From contig NZ_CP011382.1 of NCBI RefSeq assembly GCF_000734895.2, forward strand, positions 5,558,700-5,622,699: 64,000 nt of DNA. Reading direction: 5' to 3'. Under the pieces are notes generated by a model. That model was not told where the DNA came from and ran no database searches. It worked only from the letters and a program-made list of their open reading frames with translations. Below, in pieces: positions 18,555 to 26,771 of this stretch (its first letter is position 1; each line of letters starts with the position of its first letter). The translations under genes and the position numbers were made by a program. Source of the stretch: Calothrix sp. 336/3 (GTDB lineage Bacteria > Cyanobacteriota > Cyanobacteriia > Cyanobacteriales > Nostocaceae).

Positions 18555-20015
18555 ATGACTCTGACTGCAAACCCCAATCTCACCCCAGCTCTCAATCCCT
18601 TCCTACATCTCAACTACGAACCTGCTTTAGAATCCCTAGGGGATGATTACTATGATGAAGTTAGCGCCGCAGAGTTTCCCCACCATATTCTACGCTGGCG
18701 CAATGACGCTATCTTACCCCGTTTGGGACTAGACCCCAAAAATGTCCAAGATGCAGATTTTATCACCGCATTTGGCAAATTTGAGGGACGTAAACCCTTA
18801 CTGGCAATGCGTTACCATGGTTATCAATTTGGAGAATATAATCCCCAATTAGGAGATGGTCGGGGGTTTCTCTATGGACAGGTGAGGGGTACCGATGGGG
18901 AACTCTATGATTTTGGGACAAAGGGTTCAGGAAAAACACCCTATTCACGGGGTGGAGATGGAATGTTAACCCTCAAGGGTGGAGTTAGGGAAGTATTAGC
19001 AGCTGAGATGTTGCAGCGTCTGGGTGTCCGCACTTCTCGCTGTTTAAGTATGATTGAGACGGGGTTATCTTTGTGGCGAGGTGATGAACCTTCACCCACA
19101 CGTTCTTCTGTGATGGTGCGAATGAATAAATCTCATATTCGCTTCGGAACCTTTGAACGTCTGCACTATTTGCGTCGCCCAGATTTAATTAAAAAACTAT
19201 TAGACCATGTAATTGAGCAGTATTATCATCATTTAGTGAATGAAGCTGATAAATATGCTTTGTTCTATGGGGAGTTAGTGCAAAGAGTAGCAGAGTTAGT
19301 GGGGCAATGGATGGCGGTTGGTTTTTGCCATGCAGTATTAAATACTGATAATATGTCAATTACTGGGGAAAGTTTTGATTATGGTCCCTACGCTTTTATT
19401 CCCAAGTATGACCCGAATTTTACTGCCGCTTATTTTGATTACTATGGACGTTATTCTTACAGCCATCAGCCGGGTATTTGTAAACTGAATTTACAGCTAT
19501 TGCAAGAACCATTAAAAGCGGTAATTGCCCAGGATGAGATGGAAGTTTCCCTATCCAAATTTGAAAATTTCTATGCCCAAGAATATCGACGTTTAATGTT
19601 ACTTAAACTCGGGTTTGTGGAATTAGATAGTGAAATCAGTGAGCCACTACTGAAGGCAACCATTGAATTACTCAAGCATTATCCGATAAGTTATCATGAT
19701 TTCTTTGCGGAAATAGCGACTCATTTTTCTGAGAAATGGCGAGATGGTGCAAGTTTAATTTTGGCAGATGGGGAAATTGGTCAATCCTTGGGACAAAGTG
19801 AATTATTCTTAAATTGGTCAGGAATCTATCATCAAATTCTCACGAATATTGCTCCGGAAGAATTTTCGACGATGGCTGTCAGGTTAAAACAATATAATCC
19901 CTGTACAATCATCACTCGACCTATAATTGAAAATCTTTGGGAACCCATTGCTGGGGATGACAATTGGCAACCGTTTTATCAGTTATTAGCAGAAATGCAA
20001 ACTCTTCCTACCTAG
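18555..20015 (+). CDS. selO: Protein adenylyltransferase SelO (YdiU/UPF0061)
   Basis: A pseudokinase-fold enzyme that AMPylates Ser/Thr/Tyr residues of target proteins; in E. coli SelO it is linked to redox stress and S-glutathionylation. The 486 residues carry the family's most conserved stretches: GQVRGTDGELYDFGTKGSGK, TPYSRGGDGMLTLKGGVREV, and NTDNMSITGESFDYGPYAFI, whose Asp contributes to metal binding. It ends without the C-terminal Cys/Sec extension seen in many eukaryotic and some bacterial forms. It is monocistronic. The ATG at 18555 gives a family-typical N-terminus. Confidence 0.93.
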   Translation: MTLTANPNLTPALNPFLHLNYEPALESLGDDYYDEVSAAEFPHHILRWRNDAILPRLGLDPKNVQDADFITAFGKFEGRKPLLAMRYHGYQFGEYNPQLGDGRGFLYGQVRGTDGELYDFGTKGSGKTPYSRGGDGMLTLKGGVREVLAAEMLQRLGVRTSRCLSMIETGLSLWRGDEPSPTRSSVMVRMNKSHIRFGTFERLHYLRRPDLIKKLLDHVIEQYYHHLVNEADKYALFYGELVQRVAELVGQWMAVGFCHAVLNTDNMSITGESFDYGPYAFIPKYDPNFTAAYFDYYGRYSYSHQPGICKLNLQLLQEPLKAVIAQDEMEVSLSKFENFYAQEYRRLMLLKLGFVELDSEISEPLLKATIELLKHYPISYHDFFAEIATHFSEKWRDGASLILADGEIGQSLGQSELFLNWSGIYHQILTNIAPEEFSTMAVRLKQYNPCTIITRPIIENLWEPIAGDDNWQPFYQLLAEMQTLPT

Positions 20016-20258
20016 GGAAAGTTAATTTCATCAGGGTTAATTCCTAGGGAAGGTAATTGTTCTATGAGTCATTGCGATCGCCGTTATTTTTGCAATAATT
20101 GCGACTTCGCATCTAAGTATTAATGCTTAGCTTATAATACCTCTTCCTGGGGTAAATACGTTTATCTCACAACTCTTTTGTTGATTTTATTTCATGATTT
20201 TGCAACACCTCAGATGTTTACTGCTAACATCAAAGTACGTGCCCTAAGTATTTTGTGA

Positions 20259-20723
20259 ATGGTTTCAACATCTGACAGTATAGAATTCCAATCTTGGCAG
20301 CAAACCCTTGCTCCCCATAACATCGGTTATCGGGTAAAACTGCTGTCACAGCTGCTCACACGTCGCTTTACGGAGCGTTTAGAACCCTTTGGTTTAACAC
20401 CTTTCCATTGGTTGGTACTCTGTTGTTTATGGCAGGAAGATGGTTTACCGACTTCTAGTATTGGTGATAAATTACAACAGGTGGGAGGAACTTTGACGGG
20501 TGTGTTGGATCGGATGGAGGAGAGGGGATTAATTCGTCGGGAGCGAGATACCCGCGATCGCCGAGTCTGGAGAATTTGGTTAACCCCAGCAGGTAAAGAC
20601 CTGGAAACCATCTTACCGCCGATTTGTGACGCAGTTCGGCAAGAAGCAATGGCTGGTATTTCTGATACGGAACAAGAAATATTTTCTCAGTTGTTAAATC
20701 GCGCGATCGCCAATTTATCTTGA
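20259..20723 (+). CDS. MarR-family transcriptional regulator
   Basis: A 154-residue dimeric winged-helix repressor or activator. The helix-turn-helix lies at about residues 65-90 (TSSIGDKLQQVGGTLTGVLD), followed by the wing RMEERGLIRRERDTRDRRVW, both typical of MarR proteins. The ligand is unknown and no obvious target gene is divergent. It follows selO by 243 bases. A hairpin at 20742-20765 comes soon after its stop codon and may end the transcript. Confidence 0.92.
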   Translation: MVSTSDSIEFQSWQQTLAPHNIGYRVKLLSQLLTRRFTERLEPFGLTPFHWLVLCCLWQEDGLPTSSIGDKLQQVGGTLTGVLDRMEERGLIRRERDTRDRRVWRIWLTPAGKDLETILPPICDAVRQEAMAGISDTEQEIFSQLLNRAIANLS

Positions 20724-20741
20724 AATTGCAAAACTAAAATT

Positions 20742-20765
20742 AGAGACGAGATGATTCTCGCCTCT
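20742..20765 (+). terminator. Candidate hairpin after marR-type gene
   Basis: AGAGACGAGA and TCTCGCCTCT form a stem with one mismatch around a TGAT loop, 19 bases after the stop codon. There is no T-run, so the call is tentative. Confidence 0.35.
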
Positions 20766-20909
20766 AAGTAGAATCTCTCCAAATGGGAATCAGGAGAAGA
20801 TGTGCTTAATTATTGATAGCTGCCTTTTAGAATATCCCCATACAAAAATAAGGGCAGATTCTTACCTGTCCATCTATTGACTTGCTCAAAGTTCAAGATT
20901 TTAAAGTTT

Positions 20910-21221
20910 TTAGTAGCGCCGAGAGTAGCCACCGCCACCACTATTATTCCCACGTCTACCACCACCAGGACCACTATCAGTTTTCGGTTTAGCTTTATTC
21001 ACCCGCAAACTCCGACCTAACCATTCTGCTCCATCAAGGGCTTCAATGGCAGCTGTTTCTTCTGCGTCTGTTTCCATTTCTACAAAAGCGAAACCTCTTT
21101 TTTTCCCAGTTTCTCGGTCTATGGGTAACTGAACTCGCTTCACCACTCCATATTCTTCAAAAACTTGTTTGAGGTCTTCTTCACTAACATCGTAGGATAA
21201 ATTACCAACGTAAATCGACAT
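20910..21221 (-). CDS. RRM-type RNA-binding protein (cyanobacterial Rbp)
   Basis: A 103-residue glycine-rich RNA-binding protein with one RRM. RNP2 is IYVGNL (residues 3-8) and RNP1 is KRGFAFVE (41-48). The C-terminal tail from about residue 84 is rich in Gly, Arg and Ser. Cyanobacterial Rbp proteins are often cold-induced and bind U-rich RNA; some help place thylakoid-protein mRNAs. The start is supported by AGGAG a few bases upstream on the minus strand (about 21229-21233). A leader of up to 700 bases without genes lies upstream, with a hairpin at 21340-21353. Confidence 0.93.
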   Translation of the reverse strand: MSIYVGNLSYDVSEEDLKQVFEEYGVVKRVQLPIDRETGKKRGFAFVEMETDAEETAAIEALDGAEWLGRSLRVNKAKPKTDSGPGGGRRGNNSGGGGYSRRY

Positions 21222-21982
21222 ATAATAACATCTCCTGAATCAGACGGTGTAGAGACTTAGATTCGGAGAAGCATCCATGAAAAACAAGTCACGCAACCGA
21301 AAATAATCCTCAACGCTATAACAATAGCATGGATCGTCAGGCTCCGACGAGCCGTAAACGCAAAGAATTATGACCGATTTTACCGGACAGGGGAAGGGTT
21401 TATCTAGTTTTTGACTAAGTTTGTATCTGACAAAATCTGCAATTACAAAGAATACAAGCAACCGGAAATAATGATGTACCTTTTTGTGTGGCAAATCACG
21501 CACCATCGTGAATATTTCCATCTCTGGAAAGAAATTATCCCTACAATTAATCCCTATTTGCTGCTCATGATTCCGTCAACACCAAATTGCGAGTATTTTT
21601 TTTGACTAAATATACTGAATATCTGAATTTTTGTACTGATTCCAACTTTTCTCTAGGCAGGGGATTAATGACGACTTTCTCACTTTTGGGACTTCCAGAA
21701 AAGAAATTTTCCAATTTATTCAGATTTGATTTTTCTGATTCCCCCTGTTCCCCTGCTTACACAGTGATTGGTTCTTTTTTATTTTGCAAGTCTCTGAGTC
21801 CGTTTACTCATCCTGAAATATAGATTTCCTTGATTTTCCGCTTTTTGCATGGGCGAGAAAGTAAATATACCAAATTCTTTTTTCCTTCACCCTTTTTCCC
21901 ATTTTGCAAATTATGGAGTTAAATTTTGTTAAGATTGGATTCAATATATATCCCCTAACCAAGCCTACTTTGGAGAAGCCAG
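21222..21982. other. Long divergent spacer between rbp and the ABC-F gene
   Basis: I see no gene here. Frames up to 93 codons exist but have no family resemblance or ribosome site. Reading on the minus strand, the part next to rbp may be its 5' leader: GGCTC-GTCG-GAGCC forms a tight hairpin (21340-21353). Rbp genes of cyanobacteria are known for long, temperature-responsive leaders, so this segment deserves attention. Confidence 0.5.
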
Positions 21983-23677
21983 ATGCTGCGATTGGAACAT
22001 ATCAGTAAAATTTATCCCACAGGTGAAGTTCTCAAGGATGTGAACTGGGAAGTCAAAAGTGGCGATCGCATTGGTTTAGTAGGTGTCAATGGTGCGGGTA
22101 AATCGACGCAGCTGAAAATTATTGCTGGTGAGGTGGAACCAACCTCTGGGGAGATTATCCGTCCGTCAAGCTTGAATATAGCTTACTTGAATCAGGAATT
22201 TGAAGTTGATCCCACCCGCACAGTTAGGGAAGAGTTTTGGACAGTCTTCAAGGAAGCAAACCAAGTACAGATGGGTTTGTTGGAAGTAGAAAGGGAGATG
22301 GCAACAGCGACTCCGGAGGAATTAGACGAGCTGATCCACAAACTGGATCGACTACAGCGTCAATTTGAAGGTTTAGATGGTTATGGGTTAGAGGCGAGAA
22401 TCGGTAAGATTTTACCGGAAATGGGGTTTGAGCAGGAAGACGGCGATCGCCTAGTTAGTGCATTTAGTGGCGGTTGGCAAATGCGCATGGGTTTAGGTAA
22501 AATCCTTCTGCAAAAACCAGATTTATTACTATTAGATGAACCGACAAACCATTTAGATTTAGAAACTATTGAATGGTTAGAAAATTATCTCCGGGGCTTA
22601 AATACACCCATGGTGATAGTTTCCCATGACCGAGAATTTCTCGATAGACTTTGTACCCAAATTGTCGAAACAGAAAGAGGTGTTTCCACAACCTATTTAG
22701 GCAACTATTCTGCCTATTTACTACAAAAAGCTGAAAATCAATCTGCCCAGGTAGCAGCTTACGAACGACAACAAAAGGACATTGAAAAGCAACAAGCATT
22801 TGTTGACAAATTCCGAGCTAGTGCTACCCGCAGTACCCAAGCCAAGAGCCGAGAAAAACAATTAGAAAAAGTTGAGCGCATTGAAGCCCCAACTGCCAGA
22901 GTCCGCACCCTGCAATTCCGCTTTCCCCCGGCACCTCGTAGCGGACGGGAAGTTGTGAAAATTAAAGATTTGACCCATTCCTATGATGATAAAATTCTCT
23001 TTTTGGGAGCGAATTTGCTCATTGAAAGGGGTGATAGAATTGCTTTCCTCGCTCCTAATGGTGCGGGTAAATCGACCCTTTTACGGATTATCATGGGTTT
23101 AGAATCGGCTACGGAAGGAAAGGTCGAACTAGGTGAGCATAACGTTATTCCTGGTTATTTTGAACAGAACCAAGCCGAAGCTTTAGACTTAGAAAAAACA
23201 GTCATGGAAACTATTCATAATGAAGTTCCTGACTGGAAAAATGAAGAAGTTCGTACCCTCCTAGGACAGTTTTTATTCAGTGGTGAAACCGTATTTAAAA
23301 AGGTTGCCGCTTTAAGTGGTGGAGAAAAAGCTCGTCTGGCTTTGGCGAAAATGCTCCTCTGTCCAGCAAATTTACTTATCCTCGATGAACCAACAAACCA
23401 TCTAGATATTCCCGCCAAGGAAATGTTGGAAGAATCATTGCAAAACTATGACGGGAGTGTGATAATAGTCTCCCACGACAGATATTTTATTTCCCAGGTT
23501 GCAAATAAAATTGTCGAAATCCGTGATGGTGAATTCCGAGTCTATCTAGGTGATTACCACTACTATCTCAGCAAGATAGACGAAGAAAAACAAGCCGCCA
23601 AAGAAGCCGCGATCGCCGCCGAAAAAGCCGCGAAAAAATCCGCAAAAACAGCAAAAGCTGGCGGGAAAAAGAAGTAA
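21983..23677 (+). CDS. ABC-F family ATPase (translation factor type)
   Basis: A soluble protein of 564 residues with two ABC ATPase domains and no membrane domain, acting on ribosomes rather than in transport. The first Walker A is GVNGAGKST (34-42), with signature FSGGW; the second is PNGAGKST near 360, with signature LSGGEKARLALAKML. Both Walker B motifs (LLLLDEPTNHLD and LLILDEPTNHLD) are present, with an interdomain linker between them. The Ala/Lys-rich tail (from about 530) is highly charged. The sub-family (EttA, Uup or YheS type) is not settled. Nested hairpins follow the stop codon. Confidence 0.93.
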   Translation: MLRLEHISKIYPTGEVLKDVNWEVKSGDRIGLVGVNGAGKSTQLKIIAGEVEPTSGEIIRPSSLNIAYLNQEFEVDPTRTVREEFWTVFKEANQVQMGLLEVEREMATATPEELDELIHKLDRLQRQFEGLDGYGLEARIGKILPEMGFEQEDGDRLVSAFSGGWQMRMGLGKILLQKPDLLLLDEPTNHLDLETIEWLENYLRGLNTPMVIVSHDREFLDRLCTQIVETERGVSTTYLGNYSAYLLQKAENQSAQVAAYERQQKDIEKQQAFVDKFRASATRSTQAKSREKQLEKVERIEAPTARVRTLQFRFPPAPRSGREVVKIKDLTHSYDDKILFLGANLLIERGDRIAFLAPNGAGKSTLLRIIMGLESATEGKVELGEHNVIPGYFEQNQAEALDLEKTVMETIHNEVPDWKNEEVRTLLGQFLFSGETVFKKVAALSGGEKARLALAKMLLCPANLLILDEPTNHLDIPAKEMLEESLQNYDGSVIIVSHDRYFISQVANKIVEIRDGEFRVYLGDYHYYLSKIDEEKQAAKEAAIAAEKAAKKSAKTAKAGGKKK

Positions 23678-23691
23678 ATCTAAAGCTAGGA

Positions 23692-23746
23692 GTACCGAGA
23701 TAAATCTATCTCCATCATCCCTAGCTTTGTAATCCCCCTTTGGGGG
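23692..23746 (+). terminator. Nested and tandem hairpins after ABC-F gene
   Basis: AAAGCTAGG (23692-23700) pairs with CCTAGCTTT (23720-23728). Inside the loop, GAGATA and TATCTC pair around AATC. Immediately after comes CCCCC-TTT-GGGGG (23734-23746). Together they form a strong fold that likely ends or stabilises the ABC-F transcript. Confidence 0.55.
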
Positions 23747-23791
23747 TACATATCATAAAACTGCGACAAAAATGCCTAGAGTTTAAAAAAA

Positions 23792-23819
23792 TTCTTAAAA
23801 ATCACTGAAATTTTAAGAA
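23792..23819. other. Hairpin upstream of gpmI
   Basis: TTCTTAAAA (23792-23800) and TTTTAAGAA (23811-23819) form a 9-bp AT-only stem with a 10-base loop, 87 bases before gpmI. Its role is unknown; it could be a weak terminator or leader structure. Confidence 0.35.
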
Positions 23820-23906
23820 AATAGGTTAATAGGCAGAAATCTACTTGCGACTTCCGGCAGCAGTGGTATCATTCGGGTATTACAAAAAGTAAAGGGCATT
23901 TATATT

Positions 23907-25505
23907 ATGACCAAAGCACCTGTTGCTCCCGTGGTGCTAGTCATTTTAGACGGATGGGGCTACTGCGAGGAGACACAAGGAAACGCCATTGCTGCTGCCA
24001 AAACGCCAATTATGGACAGTTTGTGGTCAGCTTATCCGCACACCCTCATCCGCACATCAGGAAAAGCCGTAGGATTGCCAGAAGGTCAAATGGGCAATTC
24101 AGAAGTCGGTCACTTGAACATCGGTGCTGGACGGGTTGTACCTCAAGAGTTGGTTCGCATCTCCGACGCAGTGGAAGATGGTTCCCTCAACAGCAACCCA
24201 GCGCTGGTGAAAATTTGTCAAGAAGTGCGAAGTCGCAACGGGAAACTGCATATTGTCGGACTTTGTTCTGATGGTGGTGTTCATTCCCATATCAGCCATT
24301 TATTCGGCTTACTGGACTTAGCCAAGACCCAAGGTATTACTGATATCTGCATTCATGCAATCACCGACGGACGCGATACAACTCCTACCGAAGGAGTCAA
24401 GGCGATCGCCCTGATTCAAAATTATATTGACCGTATCGGAGTGGGTAGAATTGCCACCATTAGCGGTCGATATTACGCGATGGATCGGGATACACGCTGG
24501 GATCGTGTGCAAAAAGCCTATGACATCATGACCTTGGATGGTGTAGGTGATGGACGCTCTGCCATCGATGTTCTCCAAGCATCCTATGCTGAAGGTGTAA
24601 CCGATGAGTTCATCATTCCCACCCGACTTACCCCAGGTGCAATTAGTGCAGGGGATGGGGTCATATTTTTCAATTTTCGTCCCGATCGCGCTAGACAGCT
24701 GACTCAAGCTTTTGTGAGTTCAGATTTCGACGGATTCGAGAGGCAACATATCGCTCCTCTTGCTTTCGTCACATTTACCCAATATGACCCAGAATTACCT
24801 GTGTCAGTTGCCTTTGAACCACAAAATCTGACCAACATTCTTGGTGAAGTCATTGCGAACCATGGCTTAAAACAGTTCCGAACTGCGGAAACTGAAAAAT
24901 ATGCCCATGTCACCTATTTCTTCAACGGTGGACTCGAAGAACCCTTACCCGGAGAAGACCGAGAATTAGTCAGTAGTCCCAATGTTGCCACCTATGACAA
25001 AGCTCCAGCAATGTCTGCGGAAGCGGTAACCAAAATAGCGATCGCTGCCGTGGAAAAACGTATATATTCCCTAGTGGTGATCAACTATGCCAATCCAGAT
25101 ATGGTAGGGCATACTGGTCAAATGCCAGCCACAATCCAAGCAATTGAAACAGTGGATCAATGCTTAGGGAAATTGGTTCCAGCCATTAACGCCGTTGGTG
25201 GTACAGTTTTGATTACTGCTGACCATGGCAACGCCGAACATATGCTTGACGGTGAAGGTCATTCTTGGACTGCTCACACAACTAACCCAGTTCCCTTAAT
25301 TTTAGTAGAAGGAGAAGGGGCAAAAATTCCCGGACACGGTAATGATGTCACCCTCCGCAGTGATGGGAAATTAGCTGATATTGCTCCCACGATTTTAGAT
25401 ATCTTACAATTACCCCAACCAGTGGAAATGACTGGGCGATCGCTCCTGCAATCTTCCGAGTATGAAGTGCAATTAAATCGCACTCCTGCTAGGGTAGGAA
25501 TATAA
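23907..25505 (+). CDS. gpmI: 2,3-bisphosphoglycerate-independent phosphoglycerate mutase
   Basis: This enzyme interconverts 3- and 2-phosphoglycerate in lower glycolysis, using Mn and a phosphoserine intermediate. It belongs to the alkaline phosphatase superfamily. D15 (LVILDGWGY) is the first metal ligand and S65 in GNSEVGHLNIGAGR is the nucleophile. ITDGRDT, NFRPDRARQLT, NYANPDMVGHTG and ITADHGNAE supply the remaining ligands. Length 532 is typical. secG follows 125 bases downstream; the gpmI-secG arrangement is common in cyanobacteria. Confidence 0.97.
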   Translation: MTKAPVAPVVLVILDGWGYCEETQGNAIAAAKTPIMDSLWSAYPHTLIRTSGKAVGLPEGQMGNSEVGHLNIGAGRVVPQELVRISDAVEDGSLNSNPALVKICQEVRSRNGKLHIVGLCSDGGVHSHISHLFGLLDLAKTQGITDICIHAITDGRDTTPTEGVKAIALIQNYIDRIGVGRIATISGRYYAMDRDTRWDRVQKAYDIMTLDGVGDGRSAIDVLQASYAEGVTDEFIIPTRLTPGAISAGDGVIFFNFRPDRARQLTQAFVSSDFDGFERQHIAPLAFVTFTQYDPELPVSVAFEPQNLTNILGEVIANHGLKQFRTAETEKYAHVTYFFNGGLEEPLPGEDRELVSSPNVATYDKAPAMSAEAVTKIAIAAVEKRIYSLVVINYANPDMVGHTGQMPATIQAIETVDQCLGKLVPAINAVGGTVLITADHGNAEHMLDGEGHSWTAHTTNPVPLILVEGEGAKIPGHGNDVTLRSDGKLADIAPTILDILQLPQPVEMTGRSLLQSSEYEVQLNRTPARVGI

Positions 25506-25630
25506 TAGACTTCTTGCGGAAGTCAAGCAAAGGGTTAATAGAAAGATTACAGGTGACATAGAAATCATCCTATCTTTTTTCACCCTATACCTAATTTTCC
25601 TCTCTGTCGTTATCCATTTATTTTGCCACC

Positions 25631-25864
25631 ATGACTGTTACTAAAATTGTGGAAGCTATTTGGGCAATATCCGCCCTTGGGTTAATTGTACTTGTCTTAC
25701 TTCATAGTCCTAAAGGTGACGGGATTGGGGCGATCGGTGGACAAGCACAGTTATTCAGCAGCACCAAAAGCGCCGAAAATACCCTCAACCGCGTAACTTG
25801 GATATTAGCCGTAATTTTCCTGAGTTTAAGTGTTGTTTTAAGCGCAGGTTGGCTACCGAAGTAA
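25631..25864 (+). CDS. secG: Preprotein translocase subunit SecG
   Basis: A 77-residue membrane protein of the SecYEG protein-export channel. Two hydrophobic helices (about 5-25 and 52-72) flank a loop with GDGIGAIGGQAQLF, the conserved glycine-rich SecG loop. The cyanobacterial form helps protein insertion in plasma and thylakoid membranes. It lies 125 bases after gpmI and 45 bases before the protease-like gene, so these three may share a transcript. Confidence 0.93.
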   Translation: MTVTKIVEAIWAISALGLIVLVLLHSPKGDGIGAIGGQAQLFSSTKSAENTLNRVTWILAVIFLSLSVVLSAGWLPK

Positions 25865-25909
25865 GCAATATAGGAGTCTCAGTAGAAGCAAGGGTTATCA
25901 ATCAAAGCA

Positions 25910-26641
25910 ATGAAAATCAAGGCTTTTCCCTTTAATCCTCTACAGCGTTACTTCTATTTTTTGATTCTAATTATTCTTACGGGACTGGGCGTTATTTTGC
26001 TTAACGTCGAGTCCTTTGCCTTTTCTAACCCCAAACCCCATCCCTTACCCCCAACCCTGGTAAAATGGCAAGATAACAGCAATAGCGGCGACTATTTTGA
26101 CCAAATCACACCCACTGAAGTTGGCTATTTAGTCTGGTCAGAATTTCCAGTCAAGATATATCTCCAAGCACCCAAAAATATTCCTCCAACCCAGTTAGAT
26201 AATTGGGTAAAATCTGTGACTCAAGTTGTCCAGGAGTGGAGCGCATATTTACCACTAACAATAGTCACACAACCCACAGAAGCAGATATTCAGATTCTCC
26301 GCCAAACACCACCATTACAAATCATACCTGGTAGCAAAATACCGAGGGCACGTTCCGCTCAAACGACTTATAAGTTTTATCAAAAATCAAATATTTTATA
26401 CCACCGCTTTCAGATTCTTATTAGTCCTAGTCAAACAGGTAAATATCTAACTGCCGCTATCCGTCACGAATTAGGACACGCTCTCGGTATTTGGGGTCAT
26501 AGTCCAGTAAACAGTGATGTTTTATACTTTTCCCAAGTTACTAATCCGCCCCAAATTTCTCCCAGGGATGTTAATACTTTGCGGCGAGTATATCAGCAAC
26601 CGACTAGTTTGGGGTGGAAAAAAACACATAGGGAAAAGTGA
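25910..26641 (+). CDS. Metzincin-like zinc protease, probably exported
   Basis: A 243-residue protein with an N-terminal hydrophobic helix (about 13-34), read as a signal peptide or membrane anchor, so it should act outside the cytoplasm. The zinc motif is HELGHALGIWGHS at residues 186-198. H186, E187 and H190 are canonical and a third histidine follows at 197, one residue later than the strict HExxHxxGxxH spacing. It resembles matrixin-like M10 proteins found in many cyanobacteria. The substrate is unknown. It follows secG by 45 bases. Confidence 0.75.
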   Translation: MKIKAFPFNPLQRYFYFLILIILTGLGVILLNVESFAFSNPKPHPLPPTLVKWQDNSNSGDYFDQITPTEVGYLVWSEFPVKIYLQAPKNIPPTQLDNWVKSVTQVVQEWSAYLPLTIVTQPTEADIQILRQTPPLQIIPGSKIPRARSAQTTYKFYQKSNILYHRFQILISPSQTGKYLTAAIRHELGHALGIWGHSPVNSDVLYFSQVTNPPQISPRDVNTLRRVYQQPTSLGWKKTHREK

Positions 26642-26696
26642 TTGTTTCTAACTAACTGTTTAGTGGGCAATAGAAATTTATTCCGCTAACGCGATA

Positions 26697-26722
26697 GAAC
26701 TTCGTTCCGCTAGTGCGATCGC
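26697..26722. repeat. Dispersed GTTCCGCTAG repeat, copy 1
   Basis: GAACTTCGTTCCGCTAGTGC followed by GATCGC closely matches the reverse complement of 60038-60064 (GGAACTCCGTTCCGCTAGAG followed by CGAACGC). A shorter cousin (TTCCGCTAACGCGA) lies just before, from about 26681. These are short dispersed repeats typical of Nostoc-like spacers. Confidence 0.6.
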
Positions 26723-26771
26723 AAATCTCCCCACAATCACCGACTTTTTGTACCTATCTTTTCGTTGATTA

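Noticed and set aside
24318..24707. 129-codon frame opposite gpmI
   Set aside because: Lies wholly inside the highly conserved gpmI gene on the other strand and shows no domain.
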